64,000 nt of DNA, taken from positions 1,297,501-1,361,500 of the forward strand of contig JAQFVV010012477.1 of the NCBI GenBank assembly GCA_028023455.1. The letters run 5' to 3'. Position 1 is the stretch's first letter. Each line of letters begins with the position of its first letter. Of this stretch, positions 11,644 to 22,103 are shown piece by piece. The notes under the pieces were generated by a model. That model was not told where the DNA came from, searched no databases, and worked only from the letters and a program-made list of their open reading frames with translations. The DNA comes from Epiperipatus broadwayi. Its lineage: Eukaryota > Onychophora > Udeonychophora > Euonychophora > Peripatidae. Made by a program: the position numbers and the translations under genes.

Positions 11644-13303
11644 TGATAGCCAGGCGTGGCTACTTGAAGGTATTGTTTCTATGCAAAAATAATCAAATCT
11701 ACTGTTCTCGGGCTGCAATGATTTTTTCTACTACGTCTTTATTTTTTTTTATCCTTACACACAAACACATCTTTACAGCAATATAGTAAAACGTTTAATT
11801 TTAAAACAAATTTTTATTACATTTTATTTGTAGTTTCAATAATAATTTATTATTTCTAATGGATACAGTGATGTCTAACCAACATACAAGGTTTACATTG
11901 TTGTTCTAACTATCTTGTTATTTCCACTGGAGTTCTGTTGAGTCTAGGTTGTGCAAGTTGGTGTGAACATTAAATCTTTTACATATTTGTTATCTGATTG
12001 TTACTCCCCCCCCCCTTTCCCCTTGTATTACCTTTTTTTAAAAAATAAAAACAAACCAAAAATATTTTCTTTTTTTTTTTATTAATTTATGTCATAGAAT
12101 CACAACCTTTTTTGTTTTGGAAATGGTTTTTTTCTTCCTATTAACAAATTACAATAACAAAAACAATACACAAACATATCTTTAACTCAGATATAGTAAA
12201 ACTTTTATTTTTAAAACCAATTTTTATTACATTTTATTTATATTACCTTTTGTTTAATAAAATCTTGTTTTACCTTTTTAAAAATAAAAACAAACCAAAA
12301 ATAACTTTTGTCTCAGTGACAACAAATTTTTCTCACCTCCCCTCAATAAAATAAGACCAAAACTTTTGACTTTTTCAACTTTTTTTTTATTGATTTATGT
12401 CATAGAATTACAACCTTTTGTTTTGGAAGTGTGTGTGAATCAAATACCTTCACTTGCAGGAGCATGTCTGACATAGAAATTGTGAAGTTGTTTTGCAAAT
12501 GTAGAGTTTTATGGACTCACCACACTATGGTGTGACAATTCTTAGTGAGTCAGACTGTGTGATTTAGTAGAAATGAAATTACTTTGCTAGAGAGATTTCA
12601 AAACTTGTGGCTATTTGAAATCCAGCCACCCTCAGACAATGCAGTAGCTAATTGTGAATTGTGCGAGTTTGCATAGTATTGCAAAGCACAAAACAGGCCA
12701 TAATATTCCTGTGCAACACCATCAAGTGCATTACAATGGCTAATACAACAGAACTGTTGTATTAATCATAAGTCCAGCCACATAAATACCACCATGTACC
12801 TCACTTCTGTTGTTGGCAACTGCCACAATTTAAAAATCTATTTGCCATAGTGTTCCATTTTATTTGTCTTGTATATTTTCTCATGAAAACATGACTTTTT
12901 ACATGAACCTGGCTGAATTGTGTTCAGCCCTACCCTTTATCAGTGTTTTGCACATTTCAAGTTGTGTAGGGAAGGGTGGGGATGGTGTGACAATTCTTAG
13001 TGAGTCAGACTGTGTGATTTAAGTAGAAATAAAATTACTCTGTTGTGGAGATTTCAAAAGTTGTGGCCACTTGAAATCCAACCACCCTCAGACAATATGG
13101 TAGCCAACTGTGAATTATACAAATTTGCATAAAGTGTCATGAAGCAAAAAACAGGCCATAATATTTCTGTGCCATACCATAAAGCAGCCTGTAATGACTA
13201 ATACAATAGAATTGTTGTATTAGCCATAAGTCCAGTCATGTAAATGGCATTTTTATGTTTTTTCACATAAACAATACCTTCAAGCGGCCATGCCCAGCTA
13301 TCA
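11644..13303. mobile_element. Probable non-autonomous DNA element with ~38-bp inverted ends and internal direct duplications
   Basis: The left end 'tgatagccaggcgtggct' with 'acttgaaggtattgttt' is matched in inverse at 13262-13303 (reverse complement 'tgatagctgggcatggcc' with 'gcttgaaggtattgttt'). Inside are two sets of direct repeats: 'acacaaacatatcttta' and 'atagtaaaac' blocks at ~11758 and ~12169 with 'ttatgtcatagaat' blocks at ~12090 and ~12395, and a ~260-bp unit at 12529-12786 repeated at 12984-13242 (period 455) beginning 'ggtgtgacaattctt'. No transposase frame is seen. I could not find a clean target-site duplication, so the ends are provisional. Confidence 0.55.
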
Positions 13304-14609
13304 GGTGACTACCATATCATTAATACTTCATAAAATTTAAAGTTCATATTATTGTTAGTATTGGAATTGTCAAATGTTCTTTATTAATTTTAATTTGTTT
13401 TATGAGCTGTTTTGCTTGTTATATTTGGATAGTGGCAAAATCCCTCTCACTGATCCAAATATATCTTTAAAAATAGTAATATTTAAGTTATTTGAACCCT
13501 GAGAAAAGTAAATTATTAATTAATAGTTTCAATTTTGAATCTATTCTATTTTTTTCATATCTTAAGTTGTTTATTATACTTTGATTTGATCTTTTATGTT
13601 TATTCTTATTGTTTAATTGATTCTGTATAAATTTTAAGTTGCAAGTTTCTTTTCTAGTTTAAAACTTATAATCTATTTTAATTTAGTGATTAAATATTTT
13701 GTTTTAGTCAAGCTTAGAACCCCTTGCTTTGTTTCATTATTGTCTTACTGTCATTTGATACAATATTAGTTTTATAGATCTTCATCATCAATATTATTGT
13801 TATCATAGCTCGTCCATATCATTTTTTTTTTATTTTTCATCCTTATTTCATCTTAAGTCATTATCATAATTAATTCATTCATCATTGACCCTTATTACCA
13901 ACTTAATCATTCATTACCCTAATACATTTCCCTTTTTTTTTCTTCACTCTTAAGTCCATTCATTTTTATTAGTTAATCATTATTTGTTCTTCATCATCCA
14001 TTTAATTGTGTACTCCTTAATTCATTTATCATCCAACTTATAATACTAACTGCATATTCATTTCATAGTTGGATGTCTTCCTGATCATTAACTATTTGTG
14101 GGTATTGCAAACTAAATTTATTTTGTAATATTTTGCTTTGGATCTTGAAGCTAATTTAATCGATGTTTAATATTGGAGATTATTATCTTCATGTACACTT
14201 TGTGTTGTCTCCCTTTAGTGTTGCTCATACATATGCTAGCCAGATTTGTTTCTAATATTCTGGTTTTATAATTATAACTTTTATGCCATAGGAGATTTAG
14301 GGTTGATGTGAGGTAATATAAAAATCGGTAGGGCCTTGTGGCATCTATTTATGTTTACTTATGCTCATGCTAGTCAGGTCAGTTTCTAATAATATATTTA
14401 TTATTGTTATTTGTTGATGGTTAAAGTTGATAGGATGTAGTATGAAGATAAGGTTGGTGAGGTGCTTTGTGCCTTTTCTTTTAGACCCATGCTCATGCTA
14501 GCCAAGGGTTATTCCTTTGGATTTAATCATATTCAGTTTGAACTGAGTCCATTTTGATATTCTTTACATATTATTGTTATTATTGGAGATAGTTACAATA
14601 TATATATAT
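13304..14609. other. AT-rich DNA with a degenerate repeat at ~14219-14510
   Basis: The 3' part repeats 'gctcatgctagccag' followed by 'tttctaat', and 'ggtgaggtgctttgtgcc'-like blocks three times (about 14222, 14363, 14488) at roughly 125-140-bp spacing. No coding sequence is supported. Confidence 0.45.
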
Positions 14610-15170
14610 TGTTACTTCTGGGATAATATAAAGTATTAAATTTTCATTTTATTCTATGACAGATGAACATATAAAAACAAGTGAATATGCTTTAAACAAA
14701 AAGAAGCAATATACATTATTTTTGTTGACAATAGTTCACAGCCTCTTTAGTTTTTAATAATATCATTAATTGTTATTTTTATACATAGCCTCCTCATGAT
14801 TTGCTTACAAGATTTCATCAAGCAATTTATTATCTTTTTTTTTTTTTTGTCTTTTGTTAAACATTATTTAAAACACTAATCATTTTTAGACATAACAGAT
14901 TTATATAAAATTGGCATTTCTCAATTATCCCAAGAATTCCTATTGAATTGTGTATGCATTTATGAATACATATATAGTTATTGCTTATTGATTTGTGAAT
15001 AATGTAATGATCTATTGTAATGTATATAAATGATTTACATTGTGTATGACACTATTATGACTTTTGTTATAAAGAATCATTTCAATTGGAGGTTTAAATG
15101 ATATATTAGTGAATATTTTTACAATGTTTCCTTTGACTACAAAGGGGATGTTGTACACCTCAATGGTACA
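14610..15170 (-). repeat. LTR-like direct repeat of element A, 3' copy
   Basis: A 561-bp repeat running 'tgttacttctgggataa' to 'caatggtaca'. It aligns along its whole length with 25278-26447 once the LINE insertion there is removed; shared blocks include 'ctttgactacaaa', 'gtgtatgacact' and 'gtttaaatgatatatta'. The divergence between copies indicates an old insertion. Confidence 0.7.
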
Positions 15171-15772
15171 AATCCCTTCACTAAAGAAAAAAAAGTTGAA
15201 ACTTATCTACATATCTTTATTTATAGACTAAATATACATATTTTACTGATTTTAGTCACAGTGAATGAGCTACCATGTGTCATTGAGAGATATTTTTTGC
15301 ACAGATCACCCATGGACGTTAAGACAAATTGATTAGATGTAAACCAACCTTGAAACAAACTAGTTATATGAATGGGGAAAGATACCACAATTACATTAAA
15401 CTCCTAATACTAAGGCAAAAAGGTGACTGTTAACTGAACCATACTTTAATCTCATGGGAACCATTATCATTGCATCATGAACTAAATTGTGTGATACATG
15501 GTCATTAAAAAAACCTTGGTTTGGATAATCATAGGAAATGCAGAAAACCTCTACTGAAAATTATCTCATAAAATCAAAATTCATCAATAAATACTATTTG
15601 CTCTGTGATTTCTCTTTTCCAATTACTTTGTAGTGATCCCAGTATATCTTTCTACTGGTGCTTCACTATCAAACTATCTAAACTTCTGAGCAGAAGCCAC
15701 TTTAACAGTTTGACTGACTCTTCCAAGAAAAGGCTCAATTACACAAGTGCTCTAGTTTACAATTAGTAAACA

Positions 15773-16210
15773 TATGTAAATAAGTCAATTATTTTATATA
15801 GCGCGATGTTTTTTTATAAACTATAATATTTAAACAGCATTAAATTGTTGCACATGCACTTTGGATTTTAAATATAAAATGAATGAATACTAACACTTCA
15901 ACCACATGATAAAGTCTTTGTGAAAGATGGCTATCTATCTTTTCGAACCCAAACACTTTTGTATGGGCGGATCTTAAGTGTTTGAAAGTGAAAGCATGAA
16001 GATATTAAATAATCACTTTAAATTACTTTTACATGCTTGAATGAATGACGCTGGTGAAATTTATTAGAATTTATGATACGTCATTCTTATTTGAAATTAA
16101 ATGTATGTAAATAAGTCAATTATTTTATATAGCACAATGTTTTTTATAAACTATAATATTTAAACAGCATTAAACTGTTGCACATGTGCTTTGGAGTTTA
16201 AATATAAAAC
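15773..16210. mobile_element. Foldback-family fragment: module, body and repeated module
   Basis: A ~105-bp module beginning 'atgtaaataagtcaatt', with 'tttatatagcgcgatg' and 'ttgcacatgcacttt', occurs at 15773 and again at 16105 (period 332), with a unique body between. This is the same order as the left arm plus central module of the 5518-6270 composite, without the inverted right arm. The body shares 'ttgtatgggcggatcttaagtgt' with the 63386-63733 palindrome. It lies inside retrotransposon A between integrase and the 3' LTR. Confidence 0.65.
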
Positions 16211-17291
16211 ATATGATATATTTCTTTCTAGATCTTTATCTATGACTATTTACCCATTATCAGTGATTAATATGTCTTTACTTGCTAGTACAAATGGCAC
16301 TACTGTTACATAGAGATTTGTGAGATTAGTGTGAATTATAGTCTTATCATCTATCTCACTACTTATATTAATGACTTATAACTACTAAACTTTATTGCCA
16401 TTTACAACAATAAATATTCTATCACCACTTACAGCCTGATGTAAACAAACTCTGGTCAGAGGTCTTTTGTTTACTTTTTCTAAATCCCTTGCCTTCATTA
16501 TTGTGAGGACTATTTTAGTCATGTCCTACAAAAACAGGCATATCAAGTGTGAGTAACATTACCAACTTGACCATTGTGTACCTTAGACACTGACGTTGAA
16601 AAGACATTATAAGATGGGATTAAATATTATATCTTACTATCACCATCCCTTAACTTATATCTGACCATCAAAGATGTAATGGGCTTTGGCTTTTATCATT
16701 TTTTAAAGATCTTTACCTAATCCTGCCTGACTATTATCTTACCTGTTACAATTATTAAATTCATTTGTTAATAGACCTTACATAAATTTATCATGGTTGC
16801 TAATTTGACATTACATAAATTGGTTAAACCACAATTCTAGGATGTCACCATTGTTTTTATGTTACTGAGATTAAAGGGGATATTTTCCCCTTTCAGAGTG
16901 GTTAGGAAAAAAAAAAAATTCTCCTCTTTTTTCTTATCTGGAACAGTCCCTCATGCATGTTTAATTTCACTAATTTGGAGAATTTTCACAAGAATATAAT
17001 CACTGGTATAAATGTTGAGGAACTATTAAAAACCAGATTGGTTCTTTTCTGCTCAATCTCCTGTAAATGTTCTTACAGTTCTATGATGTCTCCTCTGTGA
17101 TCAGTCTTATTTTCTCAGATGTAAGGGGTAATGTGGGCTTTATTAGAATAGATGCCCTATATCCATAGTGGAGGTAAATAAACTTAGTTGATTCTTTGTA
17201 TAATGTTGATGTAATAAATCACTTCCTTCAACTTGTTTACCCAACCTCAGTGATTATTTTTAAATACACTCTTAGTGGCTTGCATAACACT

Positions 17292-17681
17292 TTCAAATGG
17301 GTTAAATAGTGTGTTTCTAATGGAACATGTGATGTTCTAGAAATTCTGATTTTAACTCAGATTTTTCATTTTTTGGACTTTGGTGTAGTGTGATCAGTTA
17401 AAATAGTCTTAAGCTTTCTAATGAGTCTAAATTGAGATTCATGTATATTTTTGATGGCACTCTTTCTATCAGTTTTAATTACAGGGTTCAAATGGGTTAA
17501 ATAGTGTGTTTCTAATGGAACATGTGATGTTCTAGAAATTCTGATTTTAACTCAGATTTTTCATTTCTTGGACTTTGGTGTAGTGTGATCAGTTAAAATA
17601 GTCTTAAGCTTTCTAATGAGTCTAAATTGAGATTCATGTACATTTTTGATGGCACTCTTTCTATCAGTTTTAATTACAGGG
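17292..17681. repeat. 195-bp tandem duplication, nearly identical copies
   Basis: Copies at 17292-17486 and 17487-17681 differ at about two positions that I can see (tttttt/tttctt and tgtata/tgtaca). The duplication lies inside the integrase relic and is much younger than the element. An assembly duplication cannot be excluded. Confidence 0.85.
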
Positions 17682-17960
17682 TAGGCAGTAACAAATTTGA
17701 GGGATACATTGCATGCTACCCAAATAAATCTACATCTCTTAAAGGGTCACAATAGACCATAGATGTTTATTGCTATGCAATCATTTGGACCCTTTGACAT
17801 TATGGGGTGAAGTTTTCCAGCATGGGAATAATTTGCATATTTGTAGTTTAGGCAAAGTTCTCAGAATCTATGTCTATTTATTATGTAGGAATAATAACAG
17901 GCTAGTAGTATATGTTATGCAGAATATATTCCAACTTTATTAGGTCTGTAGTAATCATAT
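17292..17960 (-). pseudogene. Integrase relic of Ty3/gypsy A, with internal 195-bp duplication
   Basis: Minus-strand translation near 17700-17850 gives a 'LHPIMSKGPND' stretch, then 'AINIYG', which fits the start of a gypsy-type integrase catalytic core (P-x-I-x-D-G pattern, first Asp degraded). 'KFVTAYPVIKT' follows where families usually read 'SKFV-A-PV'. 'KTILTDH' marks the second catalytic Asp region (TD-x-G). The segment coding for the latter part is tandemly duplicated (195-bp unit). Several stops are present. The role in an intact element would be insertion of the cDNA into host DNA. It lies downstream of RNase H on the minus strand, as expected. Confidence 0.65.
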
Positions 17961-18122
17961 AAACAAGAATACAATAGGACAATTTATCCCTTATATAAAA
18001 TGGAATTAGGATTCTCCATGACATCTCCCTGCTTCAGTTGTTTTATAGTGCAACATTCCCTCAGATTAATCTGTACCTCAATATGGACTTACTATCAACC
18101 ATCTTTTTGATCATTCTAGATT

Positions 18123-19660
18123 TTACTCTTTTTGCCATGTAATCAATGATATTGCATAATTTAGGATCATCAATTTATAGTTTGCAGACATAAAAAAGAG
18201 ATTATCCTTAGTTAGATGGCAAAGTTCCTTCTCAATGGGATACCTATTTAATATGTCCATTACAACATTATCTTGTCCTTTATAATGATGTACCTGATAA
18301 TCAAATTGTTGGAGAAATAAACTGCAATTGGAGAAATAAACTGCAACTGATAAACTGATCACTGTTCAGTTAACTCTTGTTGATAAATTCTAAGCTTTTG
18401 TAATCAATAATGACCATGACCTTGTCAGTTTCTAAAATGTCCATCCCATAGCCAAAGTTTCATTTTAAGTGGTGATATACTGCCACTTATCACACATCAG
18501 GCCTCTATTGAGAAAGTATAAGACTTACAGTTTGTCTTTGTACTTTAATTGCAATATGACCATGCTCAGACCATAGCCACTATTATCAAACTGCATATAT
18601 AACACCTCCCCTAAAATTAAGGTCATGTAAAATTCTAGAATCTAAAAATTTATCCAATATCCTATTGAATTCTCTTGAGTGGGTTGTCTGTTCATTTTCA
18701 CTTCTCATTCTTTTTAAGAGCTTTGACTGATAGATGGTGTTGTAAGCAAAATTCTTTTAAAATTTATGGTAGAAATTGCAGACACCAAAGAAAAAATGCC
18801 ACTTCTCATTCTTTTTTAAGAGCTTTGACTGATAGATGGTGTTGTAAGCAAAATTTTTTTTAGAATTTATAGTAGAAATTACAGACACCAAAGAAAAAAC
18901 GCAATTGTTTTTATTTTATTTTCAAGTATAGAAAAATTACAGATGGCTTTGATTTTGTCAGGATGTGGTTTTATTCTATCCATGCCCACTATATGGCCAA
19001 GAAAATCTATTTCTTTTTGGGGTTATTGGTGGTATTTTTTTCTTTGCATTCCCACAGGAACATATTCAGGTGCTGCAAGTGATCCAAGGTATTTTCAGAT
19101 GTGATCACAACATCATCACCATATGTGATAGTAATGTTTTGACTACATTTGAAAATATGCTGTCTGAAAACCAAATTAGTCCAGATCCACTGTTATTCAA
19201 CCCAAAGGGTATTCTTTCAAATACATATGAATGGCCATTGTATTTAAAGGCAGTTCAATGTCATTCATCCTTATGTAAGGGCACCTGGAAATAATTGATT
19301 GTCAAGTCTACAGTTGTAAACACTCTTTTACCTTGGAATTGGATAAACCATTTTTGCATGATGAGTGGGACATCATGTTCTAGAATCATTAGTTGATTCA
19401 AGAATCTAGCATTGAGACATATCTATATAAACTCACCCTTCTTACAGACAACCACTAATGGACAATTGTATGGGGAAGAACATTTTTGAATTATTTTTCA
19501 TTTGACCATCTTGTCAATCTACTTTTCCACTTTCTGTCAGAACTGTTACATGATTGGATAGTTCTTGCACTGGAAGAGTTTTTCATCTATCAAATGTATC
19601 CTGTACATGCACTCCTCGATCATACTAGACCTTTTTGAAAATATGTTCTTATACTGGCAC
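18123..19660 (-). pseudogene. Reverse transcriptase-RNase H relic of Ty3/gypsy A
   Basis: The minus strand shows successive gypsy-type RT landmarks: the N-terminal 'SSPYNCPLVVVCKKGEF' region (about 19450), 'FTTVDLTINYFQVPLHKDE' (about 19310, the first catalytic Asp block), 'FERIPFGLNNSG' (about 19200) and YGDD at 19112-19123, the YxDD catalytic box, followed by 'VVITSENTLDHLQHL'. The RNase H C-terminus appears as 'FDYQVHHYKGQDNVV' with 'DILNRYP' (18123-18320), matching the family pattern F-D-Y-x-I-x-Y-x-G-x-x-N-x-x-A-D-x-L-S-R. At least one frameshift falls between PFGL and YGDD, and there are stops elsewhere. A 101-bp tandem duplication (18699-18902) lies between RT and RNase H. Confidence 0.85.
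18699..18902. repeat. 101-bp tandem duplication inside pol A
   Basis: The unit starting 'cacttctcattctttt' occurs at 18699 and 18800. The copies differ at a few positions only. It creates the repeated peptide SFLRALTDRWCCKQN in a plus-strand frame at 18675-18863, which is a shadow and not a gene. Confidence 0.85.
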
Positions 19661-19901
19661 AACAATTGGAAGAATTCTTTGACTATTATTCAGGTCAATA
19701 AATTCTCTTATTTTGCCCCTTAAGTCTCTATATGTGGAGATATTTTGGATACCTAACCCACATGATCACCATTTCTTAAAATTGCTTATAACTGTTATTA
19801 AAACAGGTAAAACTCTCTATACATATTGCAACTCAGTGCAAGCCAGAGTAATCACTAGATGCCAGAAGGCTTGTGCATAAAATTCCCATCTAGTGCCTAC
19901 T

Positions 19902-19965
19902 CATACAATAGCCCCAGACTAGTTTCTGGTTTGTGGCCTTCATCAGTGAGAAGCTTTGGATCTGA
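19902..19965 (-). ncRNA. Hammerhead ribozyme motif 1 (left arm, degenerate)
   Basis: The minus strand reads CTGATGA, an AGGCCACAAACCA hairpin region (weakened stem II), then GAAACTAGTC. The stem III palindrome is ACTAGT and the cleavage triplet GUC is the preferred one. Stem I pairs only in part (TTCTCA with TGGGGC). It probably has low activity at best. Confidence 0.6.
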
Positions 19966-20368
19966 GAGTACTGCACCTAGGTCTTAGGATCTAATGCAAC
20001 CCTCCAGAAGCCATCTTTTATCTCTACTTAACTACAAAACTATGAGACTTAAATTGAAAACGCTATAATATTTTCAATCCAAGTTCATTAGGTTATATAG
20101 TCATACAGATTTGAACTCAGTTCAGTACCTATATATTTTAGTGACTTTGGTTCTTTATAACCATAGCCAGCACTATCCTATTCGGCAGGATTGGTTTTAA
20201 GCCAATAAACATGATATGATCACCATTTCTTATGCTTGCTTATAACTTATAAAACAGGCAACATTTTCTATACATATTGCCACTCAGTGCAAACCAGGGT
20301 AATCAATGGATTCCAGAAGCCTTGTGCATAAAATCCCCATTTAGTGCCTACTCTAGTCAATATTCTCA

Positions 20369-20426
20369 AATCCAGCTCCTCATTGATGAAGGTCACAAGC
20401 CAGAAATTAGTCTGAGGATATTGGAT
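20369..20426 (+). ncRNA. Hammerhead ribozyme motif 2 (centre of inverted pair)
   Basis: Stem I is perfect (TCCTCA with TGAGGA) and the cleavage triplet is GUC, but the conserved core starts TTGATGA instead of CTGATGA (C3 to U). Stem II is weakened (GGT with GCC) and stem III contains a U-G pair. The core change should abolish or strongly reduce cleavage, from known hammerhead biochemistry. Confidence 0.6.
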
Positions 20427-20806
20427 GAGTAGGCACTAGATGGGGATTTTATGCCCAAGCCTTTTGGAATCCATTGATTACTCTGTCTTGCACTGAGTGG
20501 CAATATATATAGAGAGTTTGGCCTGTTTTAATAACAGTTATAAGCAAGCATAAGAAATGGTGATCATGTGATGTTTATTGACTTAAAACCAATCATGCCT
20601 AATAGGATAGTGGTGGTTATGGTTATTAAAATACCAGTCACCAAAATGTATGAACTGAGTGATATGAGTATATAAGCTAATGAGCTTAGATTGAAAATAT
20701 TATAGTGTTTTCAATTTAAGTCTCATAGTTTTGTAGTTAAGTAGAGATAAAAGGTGACTGCTAGAGGGTTGCATTAGATCCTAAGATCTAGGTGCAGTGC
20801 TATCAG

Positions 20807-20865
20807 ATCCAAGGCTCCTCACTGATGAAGGCCACACGCCAGAAACTAGTTTGGGGATATTGGAT
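20807..20865 (+). ncRNA. Hammerhead ribozyme motif 3 (first of 114-bp array)
   Basis: Elements in order are: stem I outer ATCCAA (20807-20812), internal loop GGC, stem I inner TCCTCA (20816-20821), core CTGATGA (20822-20828), stem II GGC (20830-20832), loop CACAC, GCC (20838-20840), core GAA (20842-20844), palindromic stem III ACTAGT (20845-20850), H17 = T20851, stem I inner TGGGGA (20852-20857), loop TA, stem I outer TTGGAT (20860-20865). Both halves of stem I pair (one G-U). The predicted cut is after T20851. An A-A mismatch (A20829, A20841) caps stem II. The 3+3 palindromic stem III means that efficient cleavage would need a dimeric fold, as known for Penelope-type hammerheads. Confidence 0.75.
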
Positions 20866-21079
20866 GAGTAGGCACTAGAGGGTTGCATTAGATCCTAAGA
20901 TCTAGGTGCAGTGCTATCAGATCCAAGGCTCCTCACTGATGAAGGCCACAAGCCAGAAACTAGTTTGGGGATATTGGATGAGTAGGCATTAGAGGGTTGC
21001 ATTAGATCCTAAGATCTAGGTGCAGTGCTATCAGATCCAAGGCTCCTCACTGATGAAGGCCACAAGCCAGAAACTAGTT
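20852..21079 (+). repeat. Two 114-nt units bounded by predicted ribozyme cut sites
   Basis: The interval between cut sites after 20851, 20965 and 21079 is two nearly identical 114-nt units. Each lacks the 325-bp middle of the 439-bp unit. The junction 'gcactagagggttgc' joins the long-unit parts 'gcactagatgggg' and 'gactgctagagggttgc' at the shared CTAGA, a microhomology deletion. If transcribed and cut, each would release a 114-nt RNA. Confidence 0.8.
20921..20979 (+). ncRNA. Hammerhead ribozyme motif 4 (second of 114-bp array)
   Basis: Same fold as motif 3, exactly 114 bp downstream. Loop II reads CACAA instead of CACAC. The core (CTGATGA, GAA), stem III palindrome and GUU triplet are identical. 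Predicted cut after T20965. Confidence 0.75.
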
Positions 21080-21093
21080 TGGGGATATTGGAT
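21035..21093 (+). ncRNA. Hammerhead ribozyme motif 5 (third of 114-bp array)
   Basis: Same fold and sequence as motif 4, another 114 bp downstream, with predicted cut after T21079. Its downstream flank returns to the long-unit sequence (tagatggggattttatgc), so the short-unit array ends here. Confidence 0.75.
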
Positions 21094-22103
21094 GAGTAGG
21101 CACTAGATGGGGATTTTATGCACAAGCCTTCTGGCATCCATTGATTGATCTGGCTTGCACTAAGTGGCAATACGTATAGAGAGTTTTGCTTGTTTTGATA
21201 CTGAACATACTGATATCAAGACTTGGAATTCTCTTACTGAAATGAATTTTATTTTCACTATAAATTAATTGTTGTATGATATTGTTAATTATGCACCTGT
21301 GTTTATTCATGAACCTATTACAATTTCATGAATATGTTCAGCCCTGATAAGAAAAATATGCTCAATTATGGTTTGGTCAAATAATATATTCAACCAAATC
21401 TATTGTGTGAATAGTTTGGATTTTTGACTATTGGTCAAAGTAACTTGTATTTGTATCTTGTGTTTGTTTCAATGGCAATACAGGAGTCTTCAATATTTTC
21501 TCCATAAATTTAACAAATAGATTTTTCATAATAATGGAAACTTGACTCCTTGTACCTAACAAAGCCTTTACCAATATTCATTGTATGTTTATATTAATTT
21601 CTGGGCACATATATGATGGGTTACTTTCATGTTGGGGTCAAACACAATCTCCAACAATAAAATTCAGTGAACTTATCACACTTACAATTTTATTGCTCCC
21701 CAAATTAATACTGCTATCAGAGCCCTACAGATAGAAATATTCAATGGGGTCTACCCTATTTTAAAGACCAAGATTTTAATCAAGCCTCTAGCATCTTCAC
21801 AATGATGTTTTGTGAGTGGCTAACAGGCTACTTCCCTGTGGATTTTGCACCAATTCTGAACTTACAATTATCCCTAGTATTGTCAGGTCACTTATCAACT
21901 GGATATGGTCATGGTCTATGAGAATACCTACCCAACTTCATTTCCCTATCCCTTTCTCTCAGTACTACATGTACTTAGGATATGGAATTGTTTTACTTTC
22001 TAGGTTTGTAACTAACAGCTGAAGGTCTCTCACTTACCTCTAAAGCATTTAATATTTCCCGTACCTCTTTAATGGTGCATCCATTAGCAGTGGTCAAAAC
22101 CTG

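Larger units (their letters stand above)
19757..21205. mobile_element. Hammerhead-bearing retroelement multimer (Penelope-like / retrozyme-like), inverted arrangement
   Basis: Two head-to-tail multimers of one repeat unit face each other. The left arm (about 19757-20366) is on the minus strand and the right arm (about 20367-21205) on the plus strand. Each unit contains a type I hammerhead ribozyme motif, then 'gagtaggcactaga', 'ggggattttatgc', 'ccattgatta', 'aagcataagaaatggtgatca' and 'gtagttaagtagagataaaa'. Monomer spacing between hammerheads is 439 bp (20382 to 20821), followed by two 114-bp steps (20935, 21049). No reverse transcriptase or GIY-YIG nuclease frame belongs to it. Hammerheads of this short-stem-III type are known from the terminal repeats of Penelope-like elements and from animal retrozymes, which form head-to-tail tandems and circular RNAs. 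The element sits in the gap between the gag and RT relics of gypsy A, so it inserted later. Confidence 0.75.

Noticed and set aside
18675-19294. Plus-strand frames of 62 and 109 codons
   Set aside because: They lie opposite the minus-strand RT relic; the repeat in the first comes from the 101-bp duplication. The minus strand carries the family motifs.
20739-21110. CRISPR-like regular repeats (114-bp spacing)
   Set aside because: Units are fully repetitive without variable spacers, and the context is eukaryotic transposon DNA. Hammerhead structure explains the regularity.
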